A stretch of DNA of 64,000 nucleotides. Source: Paraburkholderia oxyphila NBRC 105797 (lineage in GTDB: Bacteria > Pseudomonadota > Gammaproteobacteria > Burkholderiales > Burkholderiaceae). Positions within the stretch are counted from its first letter, which is position 1, and each line of letters starts with the position of its first letter. Below are positions 44,157 through 53,109 of this stretch, in pieces. The DNA is taken from contig NZ_BAYD01000007.1 in the NCBI RefSeq assembly GCF_000685075.1, forward strand, positions 124,001-188,000, written 5' to 3'. The translations under genes were made by a program, and so were the position numbers. A model generated the notes under the pieces. It was not told the DNA's origin. It did no database searches and saw only the letters and a program-made list of their open reading frames with translations.

Positions 44157-46043
44157 ATGACAACTAGCACGCACGTGGCAAAGCAGCCGCTCCCCACACT
44201 CGCAGTAGCGGCCATCGGCGTGGTGTTCGGCGACATCGGCACGAGCCCGCTGTATTCGCTCAAAGAAGCGTTCAGCCCGGCACACGGCATTCCGCTCAAC
44301 GAAACATCCATCCTTGGTGTCATCTCGCTGCTGTTCTGGGCGATCATCATCGTCGTCAGCGTCAAGTACGTGCTCTTCGTGATGCGCGCCGACAACAACG
44401 GCGAAGGCGGCGTGCTCGCGCTCATGGCGCTCGCCTTGCGCTCGTTCGACCGCAAGAGCAAGTCCGCCGTCGTGCTGACTGCGCTGGGCATCTTTGGCGC
44501 CTGCATGTTCTACGGCGATGCGGTCATCACACCGGCCATCTCGGTGATGTCGGCGGTCGAAGGCCTCGAGATCGCCGCGCCCAAGCTCTCGCATCTCGTG
44601 CTGCCGTTCACGATGGTGATCCTCGTCGCGCTGTTCTGGATCCAGCGGCACGGCACCTCGCTCGTCGGTCGCCTGTTCGGGCCGATCATGGTGCTCTGGT
44701 TCGTGACCATCGGCGTGCTCGGCCTCTCGCGCATCGTTCAGGCGCCGGGCGTCATCGCCGCGCTCAATCCGTACTATGCCGTCACGTTCATGAGCGCGCA
44801 CGTGCTGCAGGCCTATGTGGTGCTGGGCTCGGTCGTGCTGGTGCTGACCGGTGCGGAAGCGCTCTACGCCGACATGGGCCACTTTGGCGCGAAGCCGATC
44901 CGCTACGCGTGGTACGGGCTCGTGATGCCATCGCTCGTGCTCAACTACTTCGGCCAGGGCGCGCTCCTGATGCAGGACCACAGCGCGATCGAGAATCCGT
45001 TCTTCCTGCTCGCGCCGGATTGGGCGCTGCTGCCGCTCGTGGTGCTGTCGACGGTCGCAACCGTGATTGCTTCGCAGGCTGTGATCTCGGGCGCGTACTC
45101 GCTCACGAGCCAGGCGATTCTGCTGGGCTATGTGCCGCGCATGAAGGTGCTGCATACGTCTGATCTCGCGATCGGCCAGATCTACGTGCCGGTCGTGAAC
45201 TGGATGCTGCTCCTCATCATTCTGTGCATCGTCGTCGGCTTCAAGAGCTCCGATAATCTCGCCGCCGCATACGGCATTGCCGTGACCGCGACGATGGTCA
45301 TCACCACCATGCTCGCGAGCGTCGTAATGGTGAAGCTGTGGAAGTGGAACATCTGGCTCGTGTCGCTCATCATCGGGTGCTTAATGGTGGTCGATGTCGG
45401 CTTCTTCGGCGCCAACCTGCTGAAGGTCGAGGAGGGCGGCTGGCTGCCGCTCAGCATCGGCGCGCTGCTGTTCTTCCTGCTGATGACGTGGTTCAAGGGG
45501 CGCATGATCGTCAAGGAGCGCACCGCCGCCGATGGTATTCCGCTCATGCCTTTCCTGCAGGGATTGCTCGCGCATCCGCCGCACCGCGTGTCGGGCACGG
45601 CCATCTATCTCACGGGCAGCGACACGCTCGTGCCGGTGAGCCTGCTGCACAACCTCAAGCACAACAAGGTGCTGCACGAGCGCACGATTTTTCTCACATT
45701 CCGGATTCGCGACATTCCCTACGTGGCCGACTCGGAGCGCGTGCAGGTGAAGGATATCGGTGGCGGCTTGTATCTCGCGAAGGCCGACTATGGCTTTAAC
45801 GAGACGCCGGACGTGAAGGCCGTGCTCGAAGAGATCGGCCGCAAGGAGGGCATGACGTTCGAGATGATGGATACGTCGTTCTTCCTCGCACGCGAGACCG
45901 TGGTGCCCACACAGTTGCCGGGCATGTCGATCTTCCGCGAGCGCGTGTTCGCGTGGATGCATCAGAACGCCGCGAAGCCGACCGACTTCTTCAGCATTCC
46001 CGCGAATCGCGTGGTCGAGCTGGGCACGAAGATCGAGATTTGA
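44157..46043 (+). CDS. kup: KUP-family low-affinity potassium transporter
   Basis: Proton-coupled potassium uptake protein. The 628-residue product has the KUP signature [18 protein letters not shown] in TM1, about 12 TM helices through residue 445, the [16 protein letters not shown] loop, and a cytoplasmic C-terminal domain from about 450. Start at 44157 ([12 protein letters not shown]). It is flanked by terminators on both sides, so it is monocistronic. Confidence 0.95.
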   Translation: MTTSTHVAKQPLPTLAVAAIGVVFGDIGTSPLYSLKEAFSPAHGIPLNETSILGVISLLFWAIIIVVSVKYVLFVMRADNNGEGGVLALMALALRSFDRKSKSAVVLTALGIFGACMFYGDAVITPAISVMSAVEGLEIAAPKLSHLVLPFTMVILVALFWIQRHGTSLVGRLFGPIMVLWFVTIGVLGLSRIVQAPGVIAALNPYYAVTFMSAHVLQAYVVLGSVVLVLTGAEALYADMGHFGAKPIRYAWYGLVMPSLVLNYFGQGALLMQDHSAIENPFFLLAPDWALLPLVVLSTVATVIASQAVISGAYSLTSQAILLGYVPRMKVLHTSDLAIGQIYVPVVNWMLLLIILCIVVGFKSSDNLAAAYGIAVTATMVITTMLASVVMVKLWKWNIWLVSLIIGCLMVVDVGFFGANLLKVEEGGWLPLSIGALLFFLLMTWFKGRMIVKERTAADGIPLMPFLQGLLAHPPHRVSGTAIYLTGSDTLVPVSLLHNLKHNKVLHERTIFLTFRIRDIPYVADSERVQVKDIGGGLYLAKADYGFNETPDVKAVLEEIGRKEGMTFEMMDTSFFLARETVVPTQLPGMSIFRERVFAWMHQNAAKPTDFFSIPANRVVELGTKIEI

Positions 46044-46057
46044 TGCTTCGTTGCGTT

Positions 46058-46095
46058 GACAACAAAAAAGGCGCCACGGCGCCTTTTTTGTTGTC
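46058..46095. terminator. Bidirectional terminator between kup and tex
   Basis: Long near-perfect inverted repeat GACAACAAAAAAGGCGCC / GGCGCCTTTTTTGTTGTC separated by two bases (functional loop CACG). Poly-A and poly-T arms let it work for kup and the convergent tex. Confidence 0.93.
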
Positions 46096-46151
46096 TGCAG
46101 CCAGGCGAGCGCGGGGTTGTTGCAGGCCCCGCGCCGCGCGGCGCTCGCGCG

Positions 46152-48491
46152 TCAGCGCTTGAGCTTCGCGAACGCCGCCGCCATCGCATTGACGGGTTCA
46201 GCGTCGCGCGAGCGCTGGCCGCCGCGGTTCGCATTGCCGCCGCGCTGATCGCGGTTGCCGCCGCTGCCGGCATTGCCGCCGCTGCGCTGCGCCGCGCTCG
46301 CCGGATCGTCGTCCATGCGCATCGTGAGCGCGATGCGCTGGCGCTTCACGTCGACGTCGAGCACCTTCACCTTCACCACCTGGCCGGCCTTCACGACTTC
46401 GTGCGGGTCCTTGATGAACTTCGTCGACATCGCCGAGACGTGCACGAGGCCGTCCTGATGCACGCCCACGTCGATGAACGCGCCGAAGGCCGCCACGTTG
46501 GTCACGACGCCTTCGAGCACCATGCCCGGCACGAGGTCGGAGACCTTCTCCACGCCTTCGCGGAAGGTCGCGGTCTTGAACTCGGGGCGCGGGTCGCGGC
46601 CCGGCTTTTCGAGCTCCGAGAGGATGTCACGCACGGTCGGCAGACCGAAGCGCTCGTCGACGAACTCGGTGGGCGCGAGGCCCGAAAGCGCTTCGCGATT
46701 GCCGAGCACGTCGCCGATGGTGCGCTTGATCTTCGCGAGCATGCGCTGGACCACGGGATAGGCTTCCGGGTGCACCGACGAGCGGTCGAGCGGATTCGCG
46801 CCGCCGTTGATGCGCAAAAAGCCCGCAGCCTGCTCGAAGGTCTTGTCGCCCAGACGCGGCACCTTCTTCAGTTGCTCTCGCGAGGGGAAGGGGCCATTGG
46901 CGTCGCGGTAATCGACGATATTGCGCGCGAGCGTCGCGTTCAGGCCCGACACGCGCGCGAGCAGCGCCACCGACGCCGTGTTCGCATCCACGCCCACGGC
47001 GTTCACGCAGTCTTCGACCACGGCGTCGAGCGAGCGCGCCAGTTCGCGCTGGTTCACGTCGTGCTGGTACTGGCCCACGCCGATCGCCTTGGGCTCGATC
47101 TTGACGAGCTCGGCGAGCGGATCTTGCAGGCGCCGCGCGATCGATACCGCGCCGCGCAGCGAGACGTCGAGCTCGGGGAATTCCTTCGCGGCCAGTTCGG
47201 ATGCCGAATAAACCGAGGCGCCGGCTTCGGAGACCACGATCTTCTGCAGCTTCAGCTCCGGATGCTTCGAAATCAGCTCGCTCGCGAGCTTGTCGGTTTC
47301 GCGCGAAGCCGTGCCGTTGCCGATGCTGATGAGCTCCGCCTGCGTTTGCGCGGCGATGCGCGCGAGCTTCGCGAGCGAGCCGTCCCAGTCGCGGCGCGGC
47401 TCGTGCGGGTAGATCGTGTCGGTGGCGAGCAGCTTGCCGGTGCGGTCGACCACGGCGACCTTCACGCCGGTGCGCAGGCCCGGATCGAGGCCGATCACGG
47501 CCTTCGGGCCGGCGGGCGCCGCCAGCAGCAGGTCCTTGAGATTGCGCGCGAACACGCGGATCGCTTCAGCCTCGGCCTGCTCGCGCAGGTTCGTGAGCAG
47601 CTCGTTTTCGATGTGCGGCTGCACCTTGACGCGCCAGCACCAGCGGCACACGTCGGAGAGCCACTTGTCGGCCGGCCGGCCCTGGTTGGCGATGCCGAAG
47701 TGGCGCGCGATCATCGCTTCGCCCGGATGCGGCACCTGCGCGTCGAGCTCGCCGCCGAGGCCCAGCTTGACCATCAGCACGCCGGCGTTGCGGCCGCGGA
47801 ACAGGGCGAGCGCGCGGTGCGACGGCACCGTCTTGATCGTCTCCGAGTACTCGTAGTAATCGCGGAACTTCTCGCCTTCCTCGTTTTCCTTGCCCTCGAC
47901 CACGCTCGACATCACCACGCCCTGGTTGAACAGCCAGTCGCGCAGCTTGCCGAGCAGCTCGGCCGTTTCGCCGAATTGCTCCGAGAGGATGTCGCGCGCG
48001 CCGTCGAGCGCGGCCTTCACGTCGGCGACACCCTTTTCGGCGTTCACGTATTGCGCGGCTTCCGTCTGCGGATCGAGCAGCGGATTGGCGAGCAAGGCGT
48101 CGGCGAGCGGCTGCAGGCCGGCTTCGCGCGCGATCTGTGCGCGCGTGCGGCGCTTGGGCTTGTACGGCAGATAGAGGTCTTCGAGCACCTGCTTGCTGTC
48201 GGCCGCTTCGATGGCGGCGCGCAGCTCGTCGGTGAGCTTGCCTTGCTCTTCGATGCTCTCGAGGATCGTGGCGCGACGGTCTTCGAGCTCGCGCAGATAG
48301 AGCAGTCGCTCTTCGAGCGTGCGCAGCTGCGTATCGTCGAGATTGCCCGTGACTTCCTTGCGATAACGGGCGATGAACGGAACGGTCGCTCCTTCGTCGA
48401 GAAGCTGGACGGCGGCCGCCACCTGACGCGGTTGAACGGTCAGTTCGCTGGCGATGCGCTGGACGATCTTGAGTGCTACGGTTTCCGTCAT
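46152..48491 (-). CDS. tex: Tex-family transcription accessory/RNA-binding protein
   Basis: A 779-residue nucleic-acid-binding protein related to eukaryotic Spt6; Tex affects toxin gene expression and stress tolerance in several bacteria. Order: N-terminal helical region ([31 protein letters not shown]), YqgF-like domain ([19 protein letters not shown]), helix-hairpin-helix segments ([20 protein letters not shown] and the [10 protein letters not shown] region), and a C-terminal S1 domain (about residues 650-720, [19 protein letters not shown]). The end is a Gly/Asn/Arg-rich tail. Starts at 48491. Convergent with kup. Confidence 0.95.
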   Translation of the reverse strand: MTETVALKIVQRIASELTVQPRQVAAAVQLLDEGATVPFIARYRKEVTGNLDDTQLRTLEERLLYLRELEDRRATILESIEEQGKLTDELRAAIEAADSKQVLEDLYLPYKPKRRTRAQIAREAGLQPLADALLANPLLDPQTEAAQYVNAEKGVADVKAALDGARDILSEQFGETAELLGKLRDWLFNQGVVMSSVVEGKENEEGEKFRDYYEYSETIKTVPSHRALALFRGRNAGVLMVKLGLGGELDAQVPHPGEAMIARHFGIANQGRPADKWLSDVCRWCWRVKVQPHIENELLTNLREQAEAEAIRVFARNLKDLLLAAPAGPKAVIGLDPGLRTGVKVAVVDRTGKLLATDTIYPHEPRRDWDGSLAKLARIAAQTQAELISIGNGTASRETDKLASELISKHPELKLQKIVVSEAGASVYSASELAAKEFPELDVSLRGAVSIARRLQDPLAELVKIEPKAIGVGQYQHDVNQRELARSLDAVVEDCVNAVGVDANTASVALLARVSGLNATLARNIVDYRDANGPFPSREQLKKVPRLGDKTFEQAAGFLRINGGANPLDRSSVHPEAYPVVQRMLAKIKRTIGDVLGNREALSGLAPTEFVDERFGLPTVRDILSELEKPGRDPRPEFKTATFREGVEKVSDLVPGMVLEGVVTNVAAFGAFIDVGVHQDGLVHVSAMSTKFIKDPHEVVKAGQVVKVKVLDVDVKRQRIALTMRMDDDPASAAQRSGGNAGSGGNRDQRGGNANRGGQRSRDAEPVNAMAAAFAKLKR

Positions 48492-48520
48492 AGAGTCTGG
48501 ATATTCCTGCGAGGATCGGT

Positions 48521-48600
48521 TTGCGGTCCGGGTTAGCGGCCCCGGGTTACGGTGCCGGGCTGCGGTCCCGGTGTGCGCCCCCGGGTGTGCAGTCCCAAAG
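48521..48600. repeat. Degenerate 13-14-bp tandem repeat upstream of tex
   Basis: Six successive units related to TGCGGTCCCGGGT: 48521-48533, 48534-48547, 48548-48560, 48561-48573, 48574-48587 and 48588-48600, with 2-5 differences per unit. Lies in the divergent gap between tex and the coiled-coil gene and probably within the tex leader. Confidence 0.6.
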
Positions 48601-48705
48601 CCGGGCGGGAGACATCAAGCGAGCGAACGCCCGCCGGCTGGTGGAGCGGGGCATTTTGCCATAAATGGCGGGGCGCTCAACTCGGGGGGTGTTAGAATTT
48701 CAGCC

Positions 48706-49644
48706 ATGTTCCGTTGCCCTCAGAAGACGTTGATCCCATCCCGTTTGACACCCGTCCAGCCCAGTGCGCGCCAAAGCGCGGCATGGCGGACCACCGCCCG
48801 CGCGGCGGTTTATGCTGTCGCATTGCTGGCGACGGCGAGCGTTCCGGCCCTCGCGCAAGAGGCGGTGGCGTCCGGGGTGGTAGCCGGTGCTGATGTCGCG
48901 GTCTCGGCGTCGGGCGCAACGGCCCCGAATTCCGGCGCGGGCAATGACTTTGCCGCGCGACAGAAGGTCCTTGATCGGCGTACTGCGGAGAACAACTACC
49001 AGTACGCCGTCGCGCAGCACAATTGCTACGATACGTTCTTCGTGAACCACTGTCTCGGCAAGGCGCGCGATGCGATGCGCGTCGTGCAGGCGGATATCCG
49101 CCATCAGCAGCTGGCGCTCGACGAGGAGCAGCGCGCCGACAATGCGCGCCGCCGCGACGAGCAGGCAGCGCTGCAGCGCGCGAAGGACGAGGCCGACGCG
49201 CCGCAACGCGCCGCGAACGAGGCGCAGAGCGCGCAGGCTTACGAAGACAAGCAGCGTCAGCACGCGCTCGATCAGGCGCAGCGCCAGGCCGAAGCGCCGC
49301 AACGCGCGGCGAACGCGCAGGCGTACGAGGAGAAGCAGCGCCAGCACGCGTTGCAGCAGGCGCAGCGCGAAGGCGAACAGGCGCAGTCGCAACGCGCGGC
49401 CAACCAGGCCGCGTACGACAAGAAGCAATCGGATTATCAGAAGCAACTGGACGAGGCACGCCGCGAGGGCCAGCAGAAGGCCCAGGAACGTGCCCAGAAG
49501 GCCGAGCACTTCCAGCAGAAGCAGGAAGACGCGGCCAAGCATAAGGCTGACGTGGAAGCACGTCAGAAGCAGGCGGCCGAGAAGGCGCAGCAACAGCAGC
49601 AGCAACAGCAGCAACAGCAGCAGCAAAAACCGCAGGCCCAGTAG
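48706..49644 (+). CDS. Secreted coiled-coil protein with repeats and polyglutamine tail
   Basis: A 312-residue protein I do not recognise. A signal peptide with a long basic n-region ends at about residue 50 (SVPALA, then QEA). The next region has two cysteines nine apart (Cys107 and Cys116, within NCYDTFFVNHC) that could form a disulfide. From about 150 to 245 there are three imperfect repeats of about 30 residues built on QRAAN...AY(E/D)(D/E)KQRQHAL.QAQR, strongly helical and rich in Gln, Ala, Arg and Glu, then more coiled coil. It ends with 13 consecutive glutamines (residues 295-307) and KPQAQ. Likely periplasmic; role unknown. Divergent from tex, and followed by a YdcH-type gene and a helicase gene. 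Confidence 0.75.
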   Translation: MFRCPQKTLIPSRLTPVQPSARQSAAWRTTARAAVYAVALLATASVPALAQEAVASGVVAGADVAVSASGATAPNSGAGNDFAARQKVLDRRTAENNYQYAVAQHNCYDTFFVNHCLGKARDAMRVVQADIRHQQLALDEEQRADNARRRDEQAALQRAKDEADAPQRAANEAQSAQAYEDKQRQHALDQAQRQAEAPQRAANAQAYEEKQRQHALQQAQREGEQAQSQRAANQAAYDKKQSDYQKQLDEARREGQQKAQERAQKAEHFQQKQEDAAKHKADVEARQKQAAEKAQQQQQQQQQQQQQKPQAQ

Positions 49645-49726
49645 CACCACGCTTTTTCAGCCGGACAGCAACCTCAGGCGCGCGACCTTTCGCACGGCGG
49701 GCGCCGATCATGACGAGGAGGCGAGC

Positions 49727-49960
49727 ATGCGCGAGCATCGTGAAGTCAAGGGCGAGGTCCTTCGTGACCGTATTCTGCAACTGGAAACGGAACATGGAGA
49801 CCTCGACCGTCTGATCGACAGGATGTGCGAGACGTCGGACTACGACGATCTCGAATTGCAGAAGCTGAAGAGGCGCAAGCTCAAGCTGAAGGACAACATC
49901 ATCCTGCTGCAATTGCAGCTGGAACCCGATTCAACGAAGACCTCGAACGGGCACGCCTGA
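49727..49960 (+). CDS. DUF465 (YdcH-like) small protein
   Basis: A 77-residue, all-helical protein of the DUF465/YdcH family: a heptad pattern in RILQLETEHGDLDRLIDRM and the basic QKLKRRKLKLKDNIILLQLQ segment suggest a short helical hairpin. The function of the family is unknown. The ATG at 49727 has GAGGAGG at 49715-49721, an excellent ribosome binding site, and the frame upstream is only a shadow of the coiled-coil gene. The helicase gene starts 75 bases downstream. Confidence 0.85.
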   Translation: MREHREVKGEVLRDRILQLETEHGDLDRLIDRMCETSDYDDLELQKLKRRKLKLKDNIILLQLQLEPDSTKTSNGHA

Positions 49961-50035
49961 TTCCGGGTCCTGGCAGGCGCCGGGGCGCGGCTGCAGTCGC
50001 GCCGGGCTCAGAGGACCGAGCAGGAACCGCTTGCC

Positions 50036-52315
50036 TTGAATTCAACGACCGTTTCCCGATCCCGTCCCGCGCGCGAAGGCGGCGCGCAGGATGGTGACGC
50101 ACGCACTGCGCAAATGGCGAGCGCGCCCGCATTGAGTGCGCACCGCGGTGCCGAACTCGAAGAGCTCTTCGCGGCCAACGGGCTGTTGGCGCGGGAGATC
50201 GACGGCTATCGCCCGCGCGCCGCGCAGATCGAAATGGCGCGCGCCGTGGCCGCGGCCATGGAGGCCGCCGCCCAGGCGTTGCCCGAACCGGCGATGTTCG
50301 AGGCGCAGGCGCGCCCGGCGCGGCGTCTCGAGCGCGGCGCCCCGGTGCCTGCGCAGGATACCGCTGAACAAGCCGCCCACGCGGCCGCCGAATCCGGCGA
50401 CAACACGCTGATCGTCGAGGCGGGGACGGGCACCGGCAAGACCTATGCGTACCTCGTGCCGGCCATGCTGTGGGGCGGCAAGGTGATCGTCTCGACGGGC
50501 ACCAAGCACCTGCAGGACCAGCTTTTCGGCCGCGATATTCCCACCGTGCGCGATGCGCTTGCGGTACCCGTGAGCGTGGCCATGCTCAAGGGCCGCTCGA
50601 ACTATCTGTGTCACTACTATCTGCAGCGCACGGCCGACAATGGCCGCTTGCCGTCGCGCCAGGAAACGGCGTATCTGCAGGAGATCGTCCGCTTCGCGAA
50701 GATCACGCGCTCGGGCGACAAGGCCGAGCTCGCGAGCGTACCGGAGACGGCCGCCGTGTGGTCGATGGTGACGTCCACGCGCGACAACTGCCTCGGTCAG
50801 GAGTGCCCGCACTACAAGGACTGCTTCGTCATGCAGGCGCGCCGTGAAGCGCAGCAGGCCGACATCGTCGTCGTGAACCACCATCTGTTCTTCGCGGACA
50901 TCATGCTGCGCGATACCGGCATGGCCGAGTTGTTGCCGAGCGCGAACACGATCATCTTCGACGAAGCGCATCAGTTGCCCGAAACCGCCACGCTGTTCTT
51001 TGGCGAGACGCTATCGACTGCGCAGTTTCTCGAGCTCGCGCGCGATTGCGTTGCCGAAGGCCTGAGCCATGCGCGCGATGCGGTGGAGTGGGTGAAGCTG
51101 GGCGCGGCGCTCGAGCGCGCGGCGCGCGACGTGCGGCTTGCGTTCAAGGAAGATTCGCTGCGCGTGTCGATCACGCAGTTGCCTGAGGATCATCCGCTCT
51201 TCGACTCGCTCGACGCGTTGCAGACCGAGCTCGGCGCGCTCGCCACCGCACTTGCGGGCCAGGCCGAGCGCGCCGAATCGCTGGGCACCTGCCTGCGCCG
51301 CGCACGCGAGCTCCAGGGCGTGCTGTCCGGGTGGACCGTGCCGGGCGCGTCGCCTGATGCGCCATCGCGCGACGCACGGGCTGCCGCAGACGCCGGCCAG
51401 CCCGATGGGCAAGGACATGCCGCAACCGAGCCGGGCGCCGACGACGAAAAAGTCCGCTGGGTCGAAGTGTTCTCGCACACGGTCCAGTTGCACGAGACGC
51501 CGCTTTCCGTGGCGCCCATTTTCGCGAAACAGCGCGCGGGCGTGCCGCGCACGTGGATCTTCACGTCGGCGACGCTTTCCGTGCGCGGTGACTTCACGCA
51601 CTATGCGGCGCAGATGGGCCTGAGCGCGCGCCGCTCGATGACGTTGCCGAGCCCCTTCGATTACCCGCAGCAGGGCTTGCTCTACGTGCCGCGTAATATG
51701 CCGCAGCCGTCGTCGCCGCAATTCACCGACGCGGTGTTCGATGCGGCGTTGCCCGCCATCGAAGCGTCCGGGGGCGGCGTTTTCATGTTGTGCACGACGT
51801 TGCGTGCCGTCGACAAAATCGCCACAAGGCTGCGCGACACGATCGAGGCGCGCGGCTGGAACACGCCGCTGCTGGTACAGGGCGATGCAAGCCGGACCGA
51901 GCTGCTCGAGCGCTTTCGCGCCTATGGCAATGCGATCCTCGTGGGTAGCCAGAGCTTCTGGGAAGGTGTCGACGTGCGCGGCGATGCGCTCTCGCTCGTC
52001 GTCATCGACAAGCTGCCGTTCGCGCCACCCGACGATCCTGTGCTGGCCGCACGTCTGGACGCTCTGGCGAAGAAGGGTTTGAGTCCATTTGCGGTTCATC
52101 AGTTGCCGCAAGCCGTGATCACGCTCAAGCAGGGCGCAGGGCGTCTGATTCGCGCCGAGACGGATCGCGGCGTGTTGATGATCTGCGATACGCGCCTCGT
52201 GGACAAACCCTATGGCCGGCGTATCTGGCAAAGCCTGCCGCCGTTCAAACGCACGCGCGAGATCGAGGTGGTGCAGGAGTTCTTCGCGGGAGAGAACGAG
52301 CAGGGCACTGCGTAA
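50036..52315 (+). CDS. DinG/YoaA-type ATP-dependent DNA helicase (Fe-S, XPD-like)
   Basis: A 759-residue superfamily 2 helicase. Walker A EAGTGTGKT lies at about 128-136, four cysteines for a [4Fe-4S] cluster follow (one in NYLCHYYLQ, three in NCLGQECPHYKDC), then VVNHHLFFAD, the DEAH box IIFDEAHQLPE, and C-terminal motifs (VGSQSFWEGVDVRG, IKQGAGRLIR-like KQGAGRLIRAETDRG). The pattern is that of YoaA/DinG proteins, which unwind 5'-3' and act at damaged forks and R-loops. A 40-residue Ala/Pro-rich insert lies between the first helix and Walker A. The start could be TTG 50036 or ATG 50114. Confidence 0.87.
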   Translation: MNSTTVSRSRPAREGGAQDGDARTAQMASAPALSAHRGAELEELFAANGLLAREIDGYRPRAAQIEMARAVAAAMEAAAQALPEPAMFEAQARPARRLERGAPVPAQDTAEQAAHAAAESGDNTLIVEAGTGTGKTYAYLVPAMLWGGKVIVSTGTKHLQDQLFGRDIPTVRDALAVPVSVAMLKGRSNYLCHYYLQRTADNGRLPSRQETAYLQEIVRFAKITRSGDKAELASVPETAAVWSMVTSTRDNCLGQECPHYKDCFVMQARREAQQADIVVVNHHLFFADIMLRDTGMAELLPSANTIIFDEAHQLPETATLFFGETLSTAQFLELARDCVAEGLSHARDAVEWVKLGAALERAARDVRLAFKEDSLRVSITQLPEDHPLFDSLDALQTELGALATALAGQAERAESLGTCLRRARELQGVLSGWTVPGASPDAPSRDARAAADAGQPDGQGHAATEPGADDEKVRWVEVFSHTVQLHETPLSVAPIFAKQRAGVPRTWIFTSATLSVRGDFTHYAAQMGLSARRSMTLPSPFDYPQQGLLYVPRNMPQPSSPQFTDAVFDAALPAIEASGGGVFMLCTTLRAVDKIATRLRDTIEARGWNTPLLVQGDASRTELLERFRAYGNAILVGSQSFWEGVDVRGDALSLVVIDKLPFAPPDDPVLAARLDALAKKGLSPFAVHQLPQAVITLKQGAGRLIRAETDRGVLMICDTRLVDKPYGRRIWQSLPPFKRTREIEVVQEFFAGENEQGTA

Positions 52316-52456
52316 CTGCGCTTGACGCGCGCTACGTAGTGCGCGTCACGTAATATCCGCTTGCATATGCGCAATGCCGGTTACATGCATTGCGCATGAG
52401 TTTTGGCGTTGTATTTCGGGCGTTCCTGCATGGCGCTTAACCGCAGAAAAACCAAC

Positions 52457-52490
52457 AAAAAAGCCACGAACGTGAGTTCGTGGCTTTTTT
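52457..52490. terminator. Bidirectional terminator between the helicase and lipoprotein genes
   Basis: Perfect 15-bp inverted repeat AAAAAAGCCACGAAC / GTTCGTGGCTTTTTT with a GTGA loop, usable from both directions. Confidence 0.93.
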
Positions 52491-52591
52491 GTTTGCCCGC
52501 CGCGCATCTGACGAGGCCGTCAGGCTGCCCGGCGGTTCGCTTCGTTGCCCGCTGGAGCCGAAGCTCCGGGCGAGCACCTCGCGAACACAGC

Positions 52592-52876
52592 TTACTGGCT
52601 TGCGCCCGAAGCCGGAGCAGCCGTAGCTGCGCCCGAGTCCGAAGCAGCAGCAGCAGCGCCCGAAGCGGCAGCGCCAGCGTCCGAAGCAGCAGCCGTAGCA
52701 TCGCTCGCAGCAGCTGCAGCGCCCGAAGCAGCTGCCGTTGCGTCCGAAGCAGCAGCAGCCGGTGCCGAAGCAGCCGTAGCGTCGCTAGCCGGCGCAGCAG
52801 CTTGGTCGCTGCTCTTGTTGCACGCAGCCAGTGCAACAGCTGCCAGCAGGGATGCTACGAGGAGGGATTTCTTCAT
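52592..52876 (-). CDS. Small alanine-heptad lipoprotein
   Basis: A 94-residue predicted lipoprotein. MKKSLLVASLLAAVALAAC is a classic type II signal with lipidated Cys19. The mature part is almost only Ala, Ser, Asp, Thr and Gly and contains six tandem seven-residue repeats (residues 43-84) of the type ASDATAA / ASGAAAA. The spacing is that of an Ala coiled coil, which recalls the murein lipoprotein Lpp, but there is no C-terminal lysine for peptidoglycan attachment. Start at 52876 has AAAGGA upstream; GTG at 52882 is a poorer option. A -10 box lies at 53008-53013, giving a leader of about 125 bases. Function unknown; such Ala-rich lipoproteins recur in Burkholderiaceae. Confidence 0.8.
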   Translation of the reverse strand: MKKSLLVASLLAAVALAACNKSSDQAAAPASDATAASAPAAAASDATAAASGAAAAASDATAAASDAGAAASGAAAAASDSGAATAAPASGASQ

Positions 52877-53007
52877 GATCACGTCCTTTTATGGTTAAAG
52901 GTAAGCAACAGCGCAAAATAATACCGGTAATGTGCCCCAACATCGACCTGAGCCGCTGGTGGAGATGCACTGCAAGAGCGTGAATCTTCCCTACGGCCTG
53001 GGCGGAA

Positions 53008-53013
53008 ATTATA
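53008..53013 (-). promoter_or_regulatory. Probable -10 box of the alanine-heptad lipoprotein gene
   Basis: TATAAT on the minus strand, about 130 bases before the start codon. TTGTCG lies upstream but 20 bases away, so the -35 is uncertain. The long leader could be regulatory. Confidence 0.5.
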
Positions 53014-53109
53014 GGCACTTTCGTATCGACCGTCGACAAATCCGGGGACAATACGTTGTCTTTCTCATACAAGCACTATATTTTAGTACGGTATAACAGT
53101 CCGAAGCGC

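Noticed and set aside
43854..44160. Several 60-100-codon frames around the terminator before kup
   Set aside because: They overlap the terminator hairpin, differ in frame and lack ribosome binding sites or recognisable sequence.
46056..48536. 826-codon plus-strand frame opposite tex
   Set aside because: It begins in the kup/tex terminator and mirrors tex; composition is that of an antisense shadow.
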